A stretch of DNA of 64,000 nt, from positions 51,805 to 115,804 of the forward strand of contig CAYUIT010000007.1 in NCBI GenBank assembly GCA_964444835.1. Reading direction: 5' to 3'. This document shows, in pieces, positions 25,575-33,667 of the stretch (within the stretch, counting starts at the first letter, position 1; the number at the start of each line of letters is the position of its first letter). The notes beneath the pieces were generated by a model. It did not search any database. It saw only the letters and a program-made list of their open reading frames with translations, and was not told the DNA's origin. Source of the stretch: CADEED01 sp964444835. Its GTDB lineage: Bacteria; Pseudomonadota; Gammaproteobacteria; Steroidobacterales; Steroidobacteraceae. A program made the position numbers and the translations under genes.

Positions 25575-26303
25575 ATGCAAGCCCCCGATTATGGCCCGCG
25601 CGCCCGCATCGGCGTCGCCGTGCCGCAGGCCAACCCGACGGTCGAGCCCGAAATGCGCGATTTGCTACCGCGCGCGATCGGCGTGTATGCCACGCGCTTG
25701 ACGCATTCGGCACCGCAAGTGGAGACGCGGCTGCAGTACTACATCCGCAACATGCCGGCCGCGATCGGCAGCTTTGGCTCGCTGTCGCTGGCGGCGTTCG
25801 GGTTTGGATGCACGGGGTCGTCCTATCTCGCGGGGCCCGAGCTTGAAACTCGGCTAACAACCGAAGCTGCCGCACAATGCGCCGTGCCCGTGGTCACGGC
25901 GGCGCAAGCACTGCGAGAAGCCATGGCGCTGCAGGGTGCAAAACGGATCGCCGTCGTCTCGCCGTATCCGGAGGCGCTCGCTGAGGCAGGCTATGCATAC
26001 TGGCGCGCCGTAGGCCTCGATCTCGTGCAGATGATTCGCGTCGACCCCGCGCTCGCCGATACGCACGCGATCTATGAGCTGACGAGCGCCGACGCTTTGG
26101 CCGCCATCCGCTCGATAAACACAACGACAGTCGATTGCATCGTCGTATCGGGCACAGGAATGCCGACGGTCGCGGCTTTACGGGCCGTGCGGCCCTCGGC
26201 TGCCATTCCTGTGATCTCGTCGAATCTCTGTCTGGCCTGGGCCTTGCTGCGGCGCGCGGCCCCTGACCTAGCGCCCGCGCAGCCGACCGATCTGCTGTCG
26301 TAA
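25575..26303 (+). CDS. maleate isomerase / Asp-Glu racemase superfamily protein
   Basis: A 242-aa protein that fits the maleate cis-trans isomerase/arylmalonate decarboxylase group. The N-terminus reads RIGVAVPQANPTVEPEM, the usual substrate-phosphate-like loop of this family. The first catalytic Cys is present in FGFGCTGSSYLAG near residue 82. The position of the second Cys, expected before MPS/MPT, reads SGTGMPTVAAL with no Cys. A separate Cys occurs in ISSNLCLAWALL. It may therefore act as a single-Cys decarboxylase or isomerase. It is followed after 9 bp by a membrane hydrolase gene. Confidence 0.75.
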   Translation: MQAPDYGPRARIGVAVPQANPTVEPEMRDLLPRAIGVYATRLTHSAPQVETRLQYYIRNMPAAIGSFGSLSLAAFGFGCTGSSYLAGPELETRLTTEAAAQCAVPVVTAAQALREAMALQGAKRIAVVSPYPEALAEAGYAYWRAVGLDLVQMIRVDPALADTHAIYELTSADALAAIRSINTTTVDCIVVSGTGMPTVAALRAVRPSAAIPVISSNLCLAWALLRRAAPDLAPAQPTDLLS

Positions 26304-26312
26304 CTCGTTTAG

Positions 26313-27317
26313 ATGGATTCACTCTCCCAACTCGCGCTTGGCTCCGCGCTCGGCGTCGCAGTCATGGGCCGGCGTACGCGCGTTTGGAAAGCGGCGTTGT
26401 GGGGCGGTATCGCCGGCACGATTCCTGATCTCGACGCCTTGATCGATCATGGCGACCCGCTGCGCAACATGACCTTCCACCGCGCGGAAAGCCATTCGCT
26501 GCTGTACCTCACGTTGCTGGCGCCCGCGCTGGCGTGGGTCGTCGCCAAGCTGCACGGCGAATCGCAGCATTTCAAGCACTGGTGGCTCGCGCTGTGGTTA
26601 GGCCTGTTCACGCACCCGCTACTCGATTGGATGACGATTTACGGGACGCAGCTCGGCATTCCGTTCACCAGTACGCCCTTTGGGCTTGGCAGCATGTTCA
26701 TCATCGACCCGCTGTATACGCTGCCGCTCGTGATCGGCATCGTGGCGGCGCTCGTGGCGCGCGCGCCGCGCGGCTTGCGCTGGAATGCGGTCGGCCTCGC
26801 GGTGAGTTGTGCTTACTTGGCCTGGAGCGCGATCGCGCAATGGCACGTCGGCACCCTCGCCCGCGCTTCCTTGGCAGACGCAGGAATCGAGGCGCGACAG
26901 TTGTTAGCGACACCGGCACCGTTCAACACGGTGCTTTGGCGTGTGGTTGCCATGACCGACACGGGCTATGTCGAGGGCTTCTACTCGTTCTTCGATGACA
27001 ACACCGACATCGACTTTGCGCGCTATGACGCAGGCGCCGAGCTCAGGGAGCCGCTCCGAGATGTTTGGGGCGTGCAGCGCATGCAATGGTTTACACGCGG
27101 CTTCTATGCGCTTGCGGAGCGCGACGGCATCGCTTACATCACCGATCTCAGGATGGGACAAGAGCCGAACTATGTGTTCGCGTTTGCAGTCGCGAAACGC
27201 GGCAGCGGGCTACAAGCAATCACGCCGCAGGCGGCGGGTGGACGCGGCGATATCAGCCGCGGTTTAGCGTGGACTTGGGCACGCTTACGCGGGCGCGAAG
27301 TACCGCCACCTCACTAA
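26313..27317 (+). CDS. YdjM/DUF457-type membrane metal-dependent hydrolase
   Basis: A 334-aa protein with an N-terminal membrane domain typical of the inner-membrane metal-dependent hydrolase family. It carries SLSQLALGSALGVAVMG, the IPDLDALIDHGD aspartates, the HRAESHS histidines, and GLFTHPLLDWMTIYG. These His/Asp residues would bind metal. The C-terminal 140 residues (from about WHVGTLARASL) are soluble and less conserved. It begins 9 bp after the racemase-like gene and is probably co-transcribed. The natural substrate is unknown. Confidence 0.82.
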   Translation: MDSLSQLALGSALGVAVMGRRTRVWKAALWGGIAGTIPDLDALIDHGDPLRNMTFHRAESHSLLYLTLLAPALAWVVAKLHGESQHFKHWWLALWLGLFTHPLLDWMTIYGTQLGIPFTSTPFGLGSMFIIDPLYTLPLVIGIVAALVARAPRGLRWNAVGLAVSCAYLAWSAIAQWHVGTLARASLADAGIEARQLLATPAPFNTVLWRVVAMTDTGYVEGFYSFFDDNTDIDFARYDAGAELREPLRDVWGVQRMQWFTRGFYALAERDGIAYITDLRMGQEPNYVFAFAVAKRGSGLQAITPQAAGGRGDISRGLAWTWARLRGREVPPPH

Positions 27318-27339
27318 CGACCGCGGTATCGATCCGCGA

Positions 27340-29496
27340 TCACACCTTGACGAGTGGTAACTCGCGCACCGGCACGCCGCGCAACGCCGCCAGCGCATTG
27401 GCGACCGCAGGCGCTGCGGGCGGCACAGGCGGCTCGCCGACGCCACCGAGCGGCTGCTTCGACTCCAAGAAGTAGGCTTCGATCACTGGAGTCTCGGGCA
27501 TGCGCAGCAAGCGGTAGCTGTCGAAATTGCGTTCGACGGCCGCGCCGTCGGCAAGGTGTAGCGCCTCGAAAAGACCGGACGACAAGCCTTGAATGACGCC
27601 GCCCTCGATTTGCGCGCGCGCACCGTTCGGGGTTACCACTTCGCCGCAATCGAGTACGCACACGACACGATGCACGCGCGGCGCATCGTTGACCCATGAC
27701 ACCTCGGCCACTTGCGCGCACAAAGAACCATACGACTCGAAGTAGGCGAAGCCGCGGGCTCGTCCGGGTGGCAGCATCGTGCCCCAGCCGGCTTTCTCCG
27801 CCGCCATATTCACCACTGCAAGGCCGCGCGGATCGTGCGCTAACAACTCACGGCGGAAATCGACGGGGTCCTTGCCCGCCGCTCGCGCCACTTCATCGAT
27901 GAACACCTCGATGAAGAATGCATTCTGTGTCGCGCCGACCGCGCGCCAGGGTGCGAGTGGGAAATGATTGTGCCGGAAGGCGTACTCGACGCGAAACGTG
28001 CCCAACTTGTAGCGTATGTCGGACAGATTCTGCACGGCGGCTCCATCGACGAACGTCTTCACATCGATGGGCGGCGCGCTCGGCGGTACTTGCGACCGCG
28101 CGAGCGAGGGGCTCGCGGTGCGCATCGACACGCCGAGGAGTTTGTTGTCGGCATCCAGTGCCGCTGTGAGTCGGGCGCGGTAAGTAGGCCGCACATAACC
28201 TTGCGTGAATTCCGTCGAGCGATCCCAGAAGAACTTCACGGGAGCGCGGAACTTCTCGTGCACGGCGCGCGCCGTGAGGACCGCCGGGGCGTACCCATCG
28301 TCCATCAGTCGACGGCCGAAGCCACCGCCCAGATACAACGTATGGAGGCGGATCTGCTCTTTAGGCAAGCCGAGCGCCGCGCTTGTCGTGTTCAGCACGC
28401 GATCTTGGGCCTGCGACATCGTCCACAGGTCCACCGAGCCGTCGGCCGCAAACTCCACGGTGCAGCTGAAAGGCTCCATCGGTGCGTGCGCGAGGTACGG
28501 CACCGAGTACTCGGCTGTGACCGTCTTGGCCGCTTTGCTGGCAACGGCAGCGAAATCTTCGTTGCGCGACGGCGCAGCCTCGGCCGCGTCGAGCCCATCG
28601 CGCAGTGCCGCGGAGATCGCGGCTGAATCGAGCTTGTCGCCCGGCGTTGCACTGAACTCGAGCACGAGTTCGGCTGCACCGCGCATAGCCGCCCAGGAGT
28701 TGTTAGCCACGACGGCGGCACCGCCTGGGAACTGCACGACATCGCGAACGCCGGCGATCTTGCGCGTGGCGGCATCATCGAGCTTGGCAACGGTCGCACC
28801 AGCCACCGGCGCCATCCGCGCGCAGGCATAAAGCATATTGGGCCGCTTGAAATCGAGCGAGTAAATCGCTTGGCCCGTGACTTTGGCCGGCATGTCGAGA
28901 CGCCGCAGTTCCTTGCCGACATAGCGATACTCGCTCGCGGGGCGCAACGGCGGCTCGGCCGGCGGCACCTGTTGCGCGGCCGCGGCGGCGAGTTCGCCGA
29001 TCGGGATGCGCTTGCGATCCCGTGTGCGCTCGACGAAGCCCTCGATGACACGCAGCTCGGTCGCCAACACGCCGAGCTTCGCAGCACCGGCCGCCAGCAG
29101 CATCTCGCGCGCCTGTGCAGCGGCCTTGCGCAACGGCACGATCCAGAATCGCACGCCCCAACTGCCGCCGGACGCCATCGAGGCGGGTGCCGTGGGGTTG
29201 CTGCGCCGTCGGAACGGATCGGCCGGCAGCGCCGTCTCTACGGTGACGCGATTCAGATCGACGCCGATTTCGTCGGCAATGATGGCTGCATGCGCCGTAT
29301 GGGTGCCTTGGCCCATTTCGGTCGTGGGGGACCACAACTTGATCGCCCCGTCACGAGCGATCGTGAGATAGGCCGTCAACGCAACGGGCGGTGTGCGCGA
29401 ATTCGCCGCGCGCTTCGCGGCCCCTGCGGGTCCACTGACCGCGAATGCCACGCAAAGGCCGCCCGATACGCGCATGAATTCTCGGCGATCGATCAT
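27340..29496 (-). CDS. xanthine-dehydrogenase-family molybdopterin subunit (IorB-like)
   Basis: A 718-aa molybdenum hydroxylase large subunit resembling isoquinoline 1-oxidoreductase beta or aldehyde dehydrogenase subunits. The N-terminus MIDRREFMRVSGGLCVAFAV has a Tat-like, twin-Arg pattern, suggesting export. Cofactor-binding segments include EMGQGTHTAHAAIIADEIG, YLGGGFGRRLMDDGY and WRAVGATQNAFFIEVFIDE. QPLGGVGEPPVPP near the C-terminus holds the catalytic glutamate (GVGE). The [2Fe-2S] small subunit and cytochrome c that normally accompany it are not next to it, so its electron acceptor must be encoded elsewhere. Confidence 0.88.
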   Translation of the reverse strand: MIDRREFMRVSGGLCVAFAVSGPAGAAKRAANSRTPPVALTAYLTIARDGAIKLWSPTTEMGQGTHTAHAAIIADEIGVDLNRVTVETALPADPFRRRSNPTAPASMASGGSWGVRFWIVPLRKAAAQAREMLLAAGAAKLGVLATELRVIEGFVERTRDRKRIPIGELAAAAAQQVPPAEPPLRPASEYRYVGKELRRLDMPAKVTGQAIYSLDFKRPNMLYACARMAPVAGATVAKLDDAATRKIAGVRDVVQFPGGAAVVANNSWAAMRGAAELVLEFSATPGDKLDSAAISAALRDGLDAAEAAPSRNEDFAAVASKAAKTVTAEYSVPYLAHAPMEPFSCTVEFAADGSVDLWTMSQAQDRVLNTTSAALGLPKEQIRLHTLYLGGGFGRRLMDDGYAPAVLTARAVHEKFRAPVKFFWDRSTEFTQGYVRPTYRARLTAALDADNKLLGVSMRTASPSLARSQVPPSAPPIDVKTFVDGAAVQNLSDIRYKLGTFRVEYAFRHNHFPLAPWRAVGATQNAFFIEVFIDEVARAAGKDPVDFRRELLAHDPRGLAVVNMAAEKAGWGTMLPPGRARGFAYFESYGSLCAQVAEVSWVNDAPRVHRVVCVLDCGEVVTPNGARAQIEGGVIQGLSSGLFEALHLADGAAVERNFDSYRLLRMPETPVIEAYFLESKQPLGGVGEPPVPPAAPAVANALAALRGVPVRELPLVKV

Positions 29497-29615
29497 GGAA
29501 ACTCCTAACGACTGGCGCAGCGCATTGCGCGAACGAAGAGCGCCAACATACCACCCGAGCGGGAGATCGCAAGCACGACGCGCATCGGCCTAGCGCGCTG
29601 CTATTCTTGCGGGCG

Positions 29616-30236
29616 ATGGATCATGCTCATACCGTCTTGGACCTGTGGTTTGGCGCACTGCCGTACGATGCGCCACGACTTGCTGAAAGAATGAAGTTTT
29701 GGTTCGGCGGAACCGATCGACAGGCCAACGCGCGGATCGATGAACGCATTCGTACGGAACTGGTGCCGATTCTCAACAACGCCGCGCGCGGTGCGCTGGA
29801 CCCGTGGAGTACGAGTCCGCGGCGTCGCCTCGCGTTGATTTTGTTGTTTGATCAGGTGCCGCGGAACGCGTTTCGTGGCACGGCGGCAGCCTACGCGTTC
29901 GATGCGCGCGCGTTACCACTAACGACCGAAGGCTTGGCGCGCGCGGCAGATGGCGCATTGGATCCGATCGAGCGGATATTCTTCTACATGCCGCTTCAGC
30001 ATGCGGAAGCGCTTGACGTGCAAGACGAGTCGGTACGGCTGTTCGGACGGTTGCTCGCGGACTCGCCGCACGAGCTGCGCGATACGTTTCGCTCGTGTCT
30101 CGAGTACGCGCACCAACACCGCGAGATCATCGCGCGCTTCGGCAGATTCCCGCATCGCAATCGCGTGCTGCTACGTGATGATACGCCAGAGGAAGCGGCT
30201 TGGCTTGCGACGCAAGGTCGCTCGTTCGGACAATAG
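29616..30236 (+). CDS. DUF924 family protein
   Basis: A 206-aa alpha-helical protein of the DUF924 family, which has a TPR-like fold and unknown function. Key matches are VLDLWFG at the N-terminus, KFWFGGTDRQANARIDERI, LALILLFDQVPRNAFRGTAA, FFYMPLQHAEALDVQ, the YAHQHREIIARFGRFPHRN block and the closing LRDDTPEEAAWLA. All expected conserved blocks are present. ATG 29616 is chosen over the TTG nine bases upstream. Confidence 0.9.
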   Translation: MDHAHTVLDLWFGALPYDAPRLAERMKFWFGGTDRQANARIDERIRTELVPILNNAARGALDPWSTSPRRRLALILLFDQVPRNAFRGTAAAYAFDARALPLTTEGLARAADGALDPIERIFFYMPLQHAEALDVQDESVRLFGRLLADSPHELRDTFRSCLEYAHQHREIIARFGRFPHRNRVLLRDDTPEEAAWLATQGRSFGQ

Positions 30237-30252
30237 CGGCCACGGCCGACGG

Positions 30253-30717
30253 TCAATTGCGCTCCGCCGCGCGCTTGAGATCGTGCACATAGGTTTCAAA
30301 GATCGGCGCGAAGTCCGGCAATGTGCGTTTGATCATCGGCAACATGAGGCCCGTGAATTCTTCAACCATCGAGAAACGCGTCGTGCCGTCGGCGCCTTCA
30401 TCAAGCGTGTAGGTCCGGACGCCTTTGAACATTGGCGCGGCGCCTTCGCTCCACACCATGCGGCGATCGCGCTCGTATTCGGTGACTCGCGGCCTAAAGG
30501 TGCGGCCAGGAGCCGCAGGCACTTGCAACGCAAGGCGCTTGCCGGCCGCGATATCGCCGTCGACGCGCGTGACAGTCGTGTTCCAGGAGGACATCCCCGC
30601 GGCGTCCGTCAACAGCGCCCAGACACGCTGGCGCGGCGCACGAATCTCAGCACTGATGCCGCAACTCATCTTGAAGAGCGTCGCGGACTTCGCTGCATGG
30701 GAATCAAGCGTCGGCAT
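30253..30717 (-). CDS. SRPBCC (START-like) family protein
   Basis: A 154-aa protein of the polyketide-cyclase/START-like fold that binds hydrophobic ligands. ISAEIRAPRQRVWALLTDAAGMSSWN is the typical first strand and helix. VDGDIAAGKRLALQV and TYTLDEGADGTTRFSMVEEFTG are later strands, and a C-terminal helix closes the pocket. GGAGG lies 5 bp before the ATG at 30717. It is 19 bp downstream of a MarR-type regulator and probably forms an operon with it. Confidence 0.85.
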   Translation of the reverse strand: MPTLDSHAAKSATLFKMSCGISAEIRAPRQRVWALLTDAAGMSSWNTTVTRVDGDIAAGKRLALQVPAAPGRTFRPRVTEYERDRRMVWSEGAAPMFKGVRTYTLDEGADGTTRFSMVEEFTGLMLPMIKRTLPDFAPIFETYVHDLKRAAERN

Positions 30718-30736
30718 AGCGACCTCCGTGTTGTTG

Positions 30737-31237
30737 TTAGGGCTTGGCGAAATGGCGGGCGCGGCGATCGTTACAGATCTCTGCGCTGGCAACGGTGCGG
30801 CTGAGGCGCCGCAGGTCGCGATTGAGTTCACGCCAGCGATCGGCGCCGAGCGAATCCTCGATGACCGATTGAGCGCGCTGCCACGCCGCGATGGCCGCTG
30901 CGACGCGCCGCTCGCCCAAGGGTGTGAGCGCCACACCCCGTGCGCGCGCGTCATCGGTCGCGACGTTTTGCACGAGCTTCGCGCGTACGAGCGGGCGGAG
31001 CGCGTGCGTCAGGGCCGTGCGGTCCATGCCAAGCAGCTCACCCAAGTGCGTGAGGTTGTGGCCTCGACCCCGCGCGATCGCGACCAGCACGTTGTATTGC
31101 GTGCCCCGAAAACCTGCGGGCGCCAGCGCAGCGTCATACAGCTTGGCGATTGAGCGGGACAGGCGCCGCGTGGCGAATAGCGCGCACGTGGCCGCAATCC
31201 GCTCATACTCGCTGCTCGGAGAGTTCGTCCTATCCAT
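30737..31237 (-). CDS. MarR-family transcriptional regulator
   Basis: A 166-aa winged-helix repressor-type protein. The dimerisation helix is near the N-terminus (ATCALFATRRLSRSIAKLYDAAL). The DNA-binding region reads NLTHLGELLGMDRTALTHALRPLVRAKLV, followed by the wing DDARARGVALTPLGERRV. No ribosome binding site precedes the ATG. Instead a perfect inverted repeat ends almost at the start codon, which suggests autoregulation. It probably controls the downstream SRPBCC gene. Confidence 0.88.
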   Translation of the reverse strand: MDRTNSPSSEYERIAATCALFATRRLSRSIAKLYDAALAPAGFRGTQYNVLVAIARGRGHNLTHLGELLGMDRTALTHALRPLVRAKLVQNVATDDARARGVALTPLGERRVAAAIAAWQRAQSVIEDSLGADRWRELNRDLRRLSRTVASAEICNDRRARHFAKP

Positions 31238-31238
31238 A

Positions 31239-31256
31239 TGCGTGAGTATTCACGCA
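31239..31256. promoter_or_regulatory. inverted-repeat operator before the MarR gene
   Basis: TGCGTGA, GTAT, TCACGCA: a perfect 7-bp inverted repeat with a 4-bp spacer at 31239-31256, one base upstream of the marR-like ATG at 31237. Its size fits a MarR dimer site. Its location would block transcription start or, as RNA, form a hairpin over the translation start. Confidence 0.65.
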
Positions 31257-31315
31257 TTTGCTTCGCAGCGTCAAATCGGCGGCTACGCGCCGTAGATGAA
31301 CGACCAGCAAGGGAA

Positions 31316-32224
31316 TCAGTCGGCGACGTCGGGCTCGACGAACGACCAGGCGACCTCGGGAAAGCGCGCCTTGATGTTGCGCTCGAGCTCGTTCAGATGG
31401 CCCACGGCCGCATCCAGCGAAATGCCAGGCCGCATCTTCACTTTGAGCGCCAGCATCACCTGCGGCCCGAGTTGCAGCGTGATCGCGTTCAACAGCGATT
31501 CAATGTCCGGGTCCTTCGCGATCTCCTCGCGGATTCCCTGTTGCAAGTCCTCGTCGGCCGAGCGGCCAATGATCAGGCCTTTGATGCGGACCGCGACGAA
31601 GATCGATACGACAATCAGGACACAGCCGATCGCAATCGATCCCATCGCGTCGAAGCGCGGGTCGTTAGTGAGCGTCGCGATACCGACGAACGTGAAGGCG
31701 ATCGCGAGACCGGCGAGCGCGGCGACGTCCTCACCCAGTACGACAACGAGTTCTGCGTTGCGCGTGGTCTTCAACCAAGCGCCGAGCGGCTTCGATTTAC
31801 GTAGTTTTTTGATCTCGCGCAGGCAGCCCAGCAGCGAACCGGTCTCGAGCAAGATGGAAACACCCAGGACGATCAACGCCACCCAGGGTTTGTTCAGCGG
31901 CTCGATCGCATGCAGCTTGTGCCAGCCTTCGTAGATCGAGAACAAGCCACCCATACTGAACAGCAGAACGGCGACGATGAAGCTCCAGAAGTAGGAAATC
32001 TTGCCGTAGCCCAACGGGTGCTTGGCATCGGGCGGCCGTTGCGATTGCTTGAGACCGAGCCACAGCAACACTTGGTTACCGCAGTCGGCAAACGAATGGA
32101 TCGACTCGGCCAACATGCTCCCGGATGAGGTGTAGATCGCGGCCGCGAGCTTGGCGAGCGCAATACCGAGATTGGCCACGAAGGCGTAGAGAATCGCCTT
32201 GGCCGAAGACCCGTGATCGGACAT
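31316..32224 (-). CDS. cation diffusion facilitator family transporter
   Basis: A 302-aa protein with six hydrophobic segments, resembling CDF metal/H+ antiporters of the SLC30A9-like branch. The metal-binding residues are in MLAESIHSFADCGNQVLLWLG (helix 2, with His/Asp). The helix 5 site is VVLGEDVAALAGLA. KHPLGYGKISYFWS is the family loop motif between helices 2 and 3. The C-terminal cytoplasmic domain ends near the stop. Zn, Mn or Fe export is plausible; the metal cannot be decided here. Confidence 0.88.
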   Translation of the reverse strand: MSDHGSSAKAILYAFVANLGIALAKLAAAIYTSSGSMLAESIHSFADCGNQVLLWLGLKQSQRPPDAKHPLGYGKISYFWSFIVAVLLFSMGGLFSIYEGWHKLHAIEPLNKPWVALIVLGVSILLETGSLLGCLREIKKLRKSKPLGAWLKTTRNAELVVVLGEDVAALAGLAIAFTFVGIATLTNDPRFDAMGSIAIGCVLIVVSIFVAVRIKGLIIGRSADEDLQQGIREEIAKDPDIESLLNAITLQLGPQVMLALKVKMRPGISLDAAVGHLNELERNIKARFPEVAWSFVEPDVAD

Positions 32225-32242
32225 GGCTGCGATGTTACCGCA

Positions 32243-33667
32243 TCACGGCGGCGCAAAATCCGGTGCCGTGAGCAGCATCTCCGTGATGGATCCAAAGCGC
32301 TTGAGCTCATCGCGCAGCTTCGCCGCATCACCGATCACGACGATCAGCACGTTGTCAGGCTGCGGGAACGCCTCGGCAATCACGGCCTGGGTGTCTGCCA
32401 GCGTCACCGCCTGCACTTGTGCGCCATAGTCACTGATATAGGTAGTGGGTAGGCGATACATTTCGAGATCGGCCAGCGTCGCAGCCCAGTGGCTCGCGGT
32501 CTCGAGGCGCGTGGGAAATTGGCCCAACACATACGCGCGTGACGATTCCAGCATCTCCGGCGCGAGCTCGCCGCGCTTCAAGTCGGCCAATGTCTGCAAC
32601 GCGAGATCGAGCGCTTTGCCCGTGTTCTCGGTTAGCACAAATGAGCGAATCGCAAATTCACCCGGCACCGTGCCGCGCATGAAGCTCGAGTTCGCGCCGT
32701 ACGACAAGCCGGACTTGATGCGCAGCTCTGTGTTTAGAATCGACGTGAAGCGGCCGCCGTACAACGTGTTCACCAAGTCGAGCGCCGGACGCCCAGCGTA
32801 GCGGCGATCGACGCCGACGTTCGCGACCCAAAAGTACGCCTGCACAGCCCCCGGCGAGTCGACTAACAAAACTCGTCGTCCTGCGACTCGCGGCACCGCA
32901 GCGAGCGCGGGCAAGGGCGCGCTTGCTCGGCCCCACTTGCCAAATGCCTTGGCGATCGCCTTCTTCAACCAAGCCACGTCGATGTCGCCCGCGAACACGA
33001 GCGTGGTGCGGTCGGCGCCGAATTGCGTGCCGTGATAGGCCACGACATCGTCGTGCGTGATCGCCGCGAGCGAGCGCTCACTGCCGTTCAACGGATTGCC
33101 GTAAGGGTGGCCCGCGAACAAGCTGGCTCGCCCGTAGGCCGTGGTCAGGCTCGATGGATCGGAATCCTTCGCCGCTTTGATCAACTCGATCTCACGCTCG
33201 CGCAGTTTATCGAACTCGGCCGCTGCGAGCGTTGGGCGCAGCAATGCGTCTGCTAACAACTCGATCATCAAAGCGCGGTCGCGGCTCAGGAACTGGCCAC
33301 CGACGGACAATGATTCGGTACCCGCACCGGTTCCGAAACTGCCACCCACGCCGGCCACGGCGTCGGCGAACTCGAACGCCGAGCGCTTCCCAGCGCCCTT
33401 TTCCAGCAAGCCTGCTGTTAGCGACGCAACGCCCGCTTTGCCCGCAGGATCGGCGAGCCCGCCACCGCGCAGCGCGGCCGAGAATGCGATCAGCGGCACC
33501 TCTGGCTTCGGCACGAGAATGACCGTCAGCCCATTGGGCAATTGGTAACGCTCATGCGCTGGAACGCGCACACCCACCGTTTGTGCGCTGACTAGCAAAC
33601 TGGCAACGAGCAGCGACAGGCCGGTCAGCCACGCAGCAGCGCCGCGGATTCGATTGACGCGCTTCAT
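32243..33667 (-). CDS. M16-family peptidase, non-catalytic partner
   Basis: A 474-aa secreted M16 (pitrilysin/insulinase) homologue. The signal peptide reads LTGLSLLVASLLVSAQ. The N-terminal domain begins YQLPNGLTVILVPKPEVPLIAFSAALRGGG, but the zinc motif HxxEH is missing: the equivalent stretch reads GVASLTAGLLEKG. This is the usual arrangement for the regulatory half of two-subunit M16 proteases. The substrate-binding RL...Y-like motif near GGRFTSILNTELRIKSGLSY is intact. The ATG overlaps the stop of the catalytic subunit (ATGA at 33664-33667). Confidence 0.9.
   Translation of the reverse strand: MKRVNRIRGAAAWLTGLSLLVASLLVSAQTVGVRVPAHERYQLPNGLTVILVPKPEVPLIAFSAALRGGGLADPAGKAGVASLTAGLLEKGAGKRSAFEFADAVAGVGGSFGTGAGTESLSVGGQFLSRDRALMIELLADALLRPTLAAAEFDKLREREIELIKAAKDSDPSSLTTAYGRASLFAGHPYGNPLNGSERSLAAITHDDVVAYHGTQFGADRTTLVFAGDIDVAWLKKAIAKAFGKWGRASAPLPALAAVPRVAGRRVLLVDSPGAVQAYFWVANVGVDRRYAGRPALDLVNTLYGGRFTSILNTELRIKSGLSYGANSSFMRGTVPGEFAIRSFVLTENTGKALDLALQTLADLKRGELAPEMLESSRAYVLGQFPTRLETASHWAATLADLEMYRLPTTYISDYGAQVQAVTLADTQAVIAEAFPQPDNVLIVVIGDAAKLRDELKRFGSITEMLLTAPDFAPP

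Noticed and set aside
32243..33667. Missing HxxEH in the second M16 gene as a sign of decay
   Set aside because: Loss of the zinc motif is normal for the partner subunit of two-gene M16 proteases, and the rest of the protein is intact.
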